9,908 nt of DNA from an uncultured Clostridia bacterium. GTDB taxonomy: Bacteria; Bacillota; Clostridia; Oscillospirales; CAG-272. Positions 6,307-9,908 of this stretch are shown in pieces; within the stretch, counting starts at the first letter, position 1; each line of letters starts with the position of its first letter. Location of the stretch: assembly GCA_904502055.1 (NCBI GenBank), contig CAJGDZ010000058.1, positions 1 to 9,908 on the forward strand, given 5' to 3'. Position numbers and translations under genes: made by a program. Below the pieces are notes generated by a model. The model did not search any database and had not been told where the DNA came from. It worked only from the letters and a program-made list of their open reading frames with translations.

Positions 6307-7635
6307 TCAAAAAAGCTCGGGCAGCCGTCTTTCGATCTCCTCAAGTGCGCGGCGGGCAACCACCTCATATCTTGCCACCTTGCCGCCCTTTACCCTCTCC
6401 GCGAGAGGCTCGACAATGCCAAAATTGGCGTTCATCGGAACAAACGCGCCCACAGCACCGCCGGCTACGAAATGCGCCATCGCGCCGATCATAGTCGTAC
6501 GCGGGAAGACCACCGGGTCCTTGCCCAGCACGCGGGCGGCGGCATTCACTCCCGCCACAAAGCCGGAGCCTGCTGACTCAATATAGCCCTCAACACCCGT
6601 CATCTGCCCCGCAAAAAAGATATCGGGACGCTCGCGCATAGCGTAAGTTGCGTTCAGATACTCGGGGGAATTGAGGTAGGTGTTGCGGTGCATCACACCG
6701 TAGCGCATAAACTCCGCATTTTCAAGACCGGGGATCATGCGGAACACCCGTCTTTGCTCAGGAAAGGTCAGATGCGTCTGGAAGCCGACCAGATTGTACA
6801 TCGAGCCCTCGGCGTTTTCACGGCGAAGCTGAACCACGGCGTACGACTCACGTCCCGTTCGGTCATCCACAAGCCCCACGGGCTTGAGCGGTCCGAAGCG
6901 AAGCGTGTCGCGGCCGCGCTTGGCCATCTCCTCTACGGGCATACAGCCCTCAAAGACCTTCAGCTCCTTTTGCATCTCGCGGTCAAAGTCCTTGAGCTGC
7001 GCCTCCTCGGCGGAGATGAGCGCCTCGTAAAAGGCCTCATACTGCTCCCTTGTCATCGGGCAGTTGATATAATCGGCATCTCCCTTATTGTAACGGGAGG
7101 CAAAAAAGGCAACCTCCATATTGATGCTCTCCGCGTCCACAATGGGTGCGGCGGCATCAAAGAAGTGCAGACCCTTACAGCCAAGCGTATTTTCGATATA
7201 CGCCGCCATTTTGTCCGAGGTGAGCGGCCCCGTTGCCACAACGGTAACGGTGCCCTCCTCTATAGTATACACTTCCCTTTGGATAATATCAATGTTTTTG
7301 TGATTTTTGATCTTATCGGTGACATACTCCGAAAACAGATTTCGGTCGACCGCCAGTGCCGATCCCGCAGGAACGCGCGTAGCGTATGCCGCCTCCATAA
7401 TCAGCGAGCCCATACGGTGCAGCTCCTCCTTGAGAAGTCCCACCGCGTTGGTCACACGATCCGAGCGCAAGGAATTGGAGCAAACAAGCTCGGCAAAATT
7501 CGGCGAATGGTGTGCGGGCGTATACCGCTCGGGCTTCATCTCGTAAAGCTCGACCTTAACGCCTCGCTGCGCCACCTGCCACGCCGCCTCACAGCCTGCA
7601 AGCCCCGCGCCGTAAATGCGAACGATCTCACTCAT
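6307..7635 (-). CDS. trmFO: Methylenetetrahydrofolate--tRNA-(uracil-54-C5)-methyltransferase
   Basis: Flavoenzyme that makes 5-methyluridine at position 54 in the T-loop of tRNA, using 5,10-methylenetetrahydrofolate as carbon donor and FADH2 as reductant (formerly Gid). 442 residues, normal for the family. Seen: an N-terminal FAD-binding Rossmann motif GAGLAGCEAAW at about 9-19; YEMKP; the catalytic cysteine in ELVCSNSLR (residue 52, matching B. subtilis Cys53); the second conserved cysteine in FEGCMPVEEMA (residue 231, matching B. subtilis Cys226); RFGPLKPVG; GQMTGVEGYIESA; and PMNANFGI near the C-terminus. Start: ATG at 7635, whose last two bases form the topA TGA (ATGA overlap), so translation is probably coupled to topA; no strong Shine-Dalgarno is visible. 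An in-frame ATG at 7674 would add 13 residues unlike the family N-terminus and lengthen the topA overlap, so it was not chosen. Stops with TGA at 6307. The topA-trmFO pair is common in Bacillota. Confidence 0.97.
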   Translation of the reverse strand: MSEIVRIYGAGLAGCEAAWQVAQRGVKVELYEMKPERYTPAHHSPNFAELVCSNSLRSDRVTNAVGLLKEELHRMGSLIMEAAYATRVPAGSALAVDRNLFSEYVTDKIKNHKNIDIIQREVYTIEEGTVTVVATGPLTSDKMAAYIENTLGCKGLHFFDAAAPIVDAESINMEVAFFASRYNKGDADYINCPMTREQYEAFYEALISAEEAQLKDFDREMQKELKVFEGCMPVEEMAKRGRDTLRFGPLKPVGLVDDRTGRESYAVVQLRRENAEGSMYNLVGFQTHLTFPEQRRVFRMIPGLENAEFMRYGVMHRNTYLNSPEYLNATYAMRERPDIFFAGQMTGVEGYIESAGSGFVAGVNAAARVLGKDPVVFPRTTMIGAMAHFVAGGAVGAFVPMNANFGIVEPLAERVKGGKVARYEVVARRALEEIERRLPELF

Positions 7636-9899
7636 GCCTCGTCGCCACTCTCTTGCTTCTTTTTGAAGGAACATCCTTCCGTGTGGCAGATCAGCATAGC
7701 GTTCTTTCCCTTCTTACGGTAAAGGATCTCGCCGCACTCGGGGCATTTTTCTGCCGTCGGCAGATCCCACGTGGAAAAGTCGCAGGCAGGATAGCGCTCA
7801 CAGCTGTAGAAAAGGCTTCTGCCGCCCTTGCCGTAGCGCTTAAGAATGGCCGAGCCGCACTTGGGACAAGGCACGTCAAGTGCCTCGGTCTTTTGCTTGG
7901 TAAACTTACAGGTCGGGTAGTTGGCACAGGCATAAAAATCACCGTACGGCCCCTTCTTCAGAAGCATATCGCCACCGCACTTCTCACATTTGAAGTCCGC
8001 CACCTCTACCTGTTCCTTGGTTTCCTTTTCCTCCAGGGGCTTGGTGTTGCGGCAGGTGGGGTAGTTGGGGCAGGCGGCAAACTTGCCGAAGCGTCCACTC
8101 TTGACCACCATTCTGGCACCGCATTTGTCGCAGATGATGTCCGTCTCCTCGACCGGCACCTCCACCACGATCTTGTCAATATGCTTTTCCGCCTCGGCCA
8201 GCTCCTTCGAGAAGTCCTCCCAGAAGTCGTCAAGCACGGGTCTGAGCTGACGGTTGCCCTTTTCAATGTTATCCAGATCGTTTTCAACGTCTGCCGTAAA
8301 CTCATAGTCAACAATATCCGAGAAGTTTTCCTTCATAATGCGGATCATGACCTCACCAAGCGACGTGGGAACGAAGGCCTTGTTCTCCTTGGTCACGTAG
8401 TTGCGCGCCAGGATGGTCGAAATGGTGGGCGCATACGTGCCGGGACGTCCGATTCCCTTCTCCTCAAGGAACTTGATGAGCGAGGCCTCGTTGTATCTGG
8501 GCGGAGCCTCGGTAAAGTGACGCGTCGGCTCGACCTTTTCGGATGCCAGCATCTGTCCCTTGGAAATGTCGGGAAGGCGAATGTCCTTCACCTCGCGGAT
8601 CTCATCGGCCGCCGCGGTGCTCTCCTCCTCGCTCTCCTCGTAAACAGCCATATAGCCGCGGAAGGCTACCGAATAACCGCTGGCCTTGAAAATATAGTCA
8701 CCGCAGGCAAACTCCGCGTTGACCGTATCCAGCTCAGCCGCCTCCATCTGGCTGGCCACAAAGCGATCCCAAATCAGCTTATACAAGCGATACTGGTCGC
8801 TCGTCAGATGCTTTTTGATCATCTGCGGCTCAATGGAAACGCGTACGGGACGGATCGCCTCGTGCGCGTCCTGCGCGCCGGCGCGGGACTTATAAACACG
8901 GGGGGTCTTCGGGCAGAAGCTATCGCCGTATTTCTCACGGATAAGCTCAAGCGTCTCATTCTGCGCGTCCACCGAAACTCTTTGCGAGTCGGTACGCATA
9001 TAGGTAATCAGACCCTGGGTACCGCCGAACTCGCTGCCGATGTGAATACCCTCATAAAGCTCCTGTGCCACGCGCATAACACGCGAGGACTGGAAATTCA
9101 GCTTGCGCGAGCCCTCCTGCTGAAGCGTAGAGGTGGTAAAAGGGGGCATGGGAAGCTTCTTACGCTTGGAGCGCTTGACCGAGTTTACGCAAAAGGTCTT
9201 ACCCTCCATAGCGGCAAGGATGCCCATGGCTTCCTGCTCATTCGAGATTTTAATCTTACCGTTCTTGTCCCCGTAGAAATGCACGGGGAAAACCTTATCG
9301 TCATCAGCCACAAGGAAGGCGTCGATGGTCCAGTACTCCTCGGGAACAAAGGCGCGGATCTCCTCCTCGCGGTCAACGATGATGCGGGTCGCCGCCGACT
9401 GCACGCGTCCGGCCGAAAGACCGCTCTTGATGTTCTTCCAAAGGAAGGGCGAGAGCTTATAGCCCACGATACGGTCGAGAATGCGGCGCGCCTGCTGGGC
9501 GTTGACCAGATTCATATCGATGTTTCTGGGCTCCTTGATCGAAGCCTTGACCACGGTCGGCGTGATCTCGTTGAAGCTGACACGAAGCGTCTTTTCCACC
9601 GGAATGCCGAGTGTGGTGGCCAGGTGCCACGCAATGGCCTCTCCCTCACGGTCAGGGTCGGTTGCGAGATAGACCTTCTTGGCCGCCTTTGCCTCCTTAC
9701 GGATCTCCTTGATCACGTCGCCCTTTCCGCGAATGTTGATATAATGCGGCTCAAAGCCGTTTTCAATGTCTACGCCAAACGAGCTCTTGGGCAGGTCACG
9801 CACGTGACCCTTGGAGGCGATGACCTTATAATTCGAGCCAAGATACTTTTTGATGGGAGCAACCTTTGTGGGAGACTCCACGATCACAAGATTTACCAT
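7632..9899 (-). CDS. topA: DNA topoisomerase I (type IA) with four zinc ribbons
   Basis: Relaxes negative supercoils by passing one DNA strand through a transient single-strand break. 755 residues, complete. Seen: N-terminal TOPRIM domain with Glu8 (IVESPTK) and the DxDxE metal triad Asp81, Asp83, Glu85 (DPDREGEA); QARRILDRIVGY and SAGRVQSAA at 136-170; catalytic Tyr300 in GLITYMRTDS; DAHEAIRP at 344-351; and the core motif EEKGIGRPGTYAPTIS around 479-494. Four C-terminal C4 zinc ribbons follow: Cys590/593/610/616, 638/641/658/664, 678/681/700/706 and 719/722/738/743. These ribbons, likely for single-strand DNA or RNA polymerase contact, account for the length beyond the approximately 690 residues usual in Bacillota. 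Start: ATG at 9899 gives the family N-terminus MVNLVIVESPTK; only 9 bases (TTTTGGAAC) remain upstream, so its ribosome site and promoter are not fully visible. Its TGA overlaps the trmFO ATG. Confidence 0.98.
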   Translation of the reverse strand: MVNLVIVESPTKVAPIKKYLGSNYKVIASKGHVRDLPKSSFGVDIENGFEPHYINIRGKGDVIKEIRKEAKAAKKVYLATDPDREGEAIAWHLATTLGIPVEKTLRVSFNEITPTVVKASIKEPRNIDMNLVNAQQARRILDRIVGYKLSPFLWKNIKSGLSAGRVQSAATRIIVDREEEIRAFVPEEYWTIDAFLVADDDKVFPVHFYGDKNGKIKISNEQEAMGILAAMEGKTFCVNSVKRSKRKKLPMPPFTTSTLQQEGSRKLNFQSSRVMRVAQELYEGIHIGSEFGGTQGLITYMRTDSQRVSVDAQNETLELIREKYGDSFCPKTPRVYKSRAGAQDAHEAIRPVRVSIEPQMIKKHLTSDQYRLYKLIWDRFVASQMEAAELDTVNAEFACGDYIFKASGYSVAFRGYMAVYEESEEESTAAADEIREVKDIRLPDISKGQMLASEKVEPTRHFTEAPPRYNEASLIKFLEEKGIGRPGTYAPTISTILARNYVTKENKAFVPTSLGEVMIRIMKENFSDIVDYEFTADVENDLDNIEKGNRQLRPVLDDFWEDFSKELAEAEKHIDKIVVEVPVEETDIICDKCGARMVVKSGRFGKFAACPNYPTCRNTKPLEEKETKEQVEVADFKCEKCGGDMLLKKGPYGDFYACANYPTCKFTKQKTEALDVPCPKCGSAILKRYGKGGRSLFYSCERYPACDFSTWDLPTAEKCPECGEILYRKKGKNAMLICHTEGCSFKKKQESGDEA

Positions 9900-9908
9900 G
9901 TTCCAAAA

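Noticed and set aside
5203..6576. Open frame of 457 codons on the plus strand opposite plsX and the end of trmFO
   Set aside because: Antisense shadow of two well-supported genes; low-complexity basic translation rich in His, Arg and Leu.
7636..7674. Upstream ATG giving TrmFO a 13-residue extension
   Set aside because: The added residues do not fit the family N-terminus and would overlap topA by about 40 bases; the ATGA overlap at 7632-7635 is the more natural start.
6688..7722. Open frame of 344 codons on the plus strand opposite trmFO
   Set aside because: Antisense shadow of trmFO caused by the same codon preference; no independent evidence of coding.
1..9908. Search for a mobile element, CRISPR array, defence system or small RNA gene
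   Set aside because: Every stretch is covered by a recognised housekeeping gene or a gap of at most about 57 bases; no tandem direct repeats, integrase, transposase or atypical insert was seen.

Overview
The window is a compact, single-strand stretch of bacterial housekeeping genes. All six protein-coding genes lie on the minus strand, so transcription runs from the right edge to the left. In that order they are topA, trmFO, plsX, rnc, an Elp3-like radical SAM gene and smc. topA is whole, with only 9 bases upstream of it. smc is cut by the left edge before its Walker B motif. Gaps between genes are 0 to about 50 bases, so there is no gene-free stretch over 300 bases. I see no tRNA, rRNA, CRISPR array, insertion sequence, prophage or defence gene.

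The organism looks like a Bacillota member, most likely class Clostridia (gut Oscillospirales/Christensenellales-like). The grounds are the folate-dependent TrmFO (typical of Bacillota), strong AGGAGG-type ribosome sites, the plsX - rnc - radical SAM - smc order common in clostridia, and a moderately GC-rich composition. Taxonomy is inference from gene families and order only.

Layout by region. 7632-9899: topA (DNA topoisomerase I with four C-terminal zinc ribbons), whose stop codon overlaps the trmFO start by 4 bases. 6307-7635: trmFO (m5U54 in tRNA). 5209-6249: plsX (acyl-phosphate synthesis for phospholipids), with a small hairpin between its likely Shine-Dalgarno and its start. 4468-5172: rnc (RNase III), with Asn where the family normally has one of its metal-binding Asp residues. 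4442-4468: a hairpin with a U-rich tail, probably an intrinsic terminator or attenuator, abutting the rnc stop. 3415-4425: Elp3-like radical SAM protein without an acetyltransferase domain. 3391-3530: a sharply AT-rich island spanning the end of that gene and the short gap before smc, with a possible promoter. 1-3375: smc, starting with TTG.

The genes serve separate core processes: DNA supercoiling (TopA) and chromosome compaction (SMC), tRNA uridine modification (TrmFO, perhaps the Elp3-like enzyme), membrane lipid synthesis (PlsX) and RNA processing (RNase III). I did not find a new biological system here. The points most worth a second look are the RNase III active-site substitution, the rnc/radical SAM hairpin, the AT-rich island before smc and the plsX leader hairpin.
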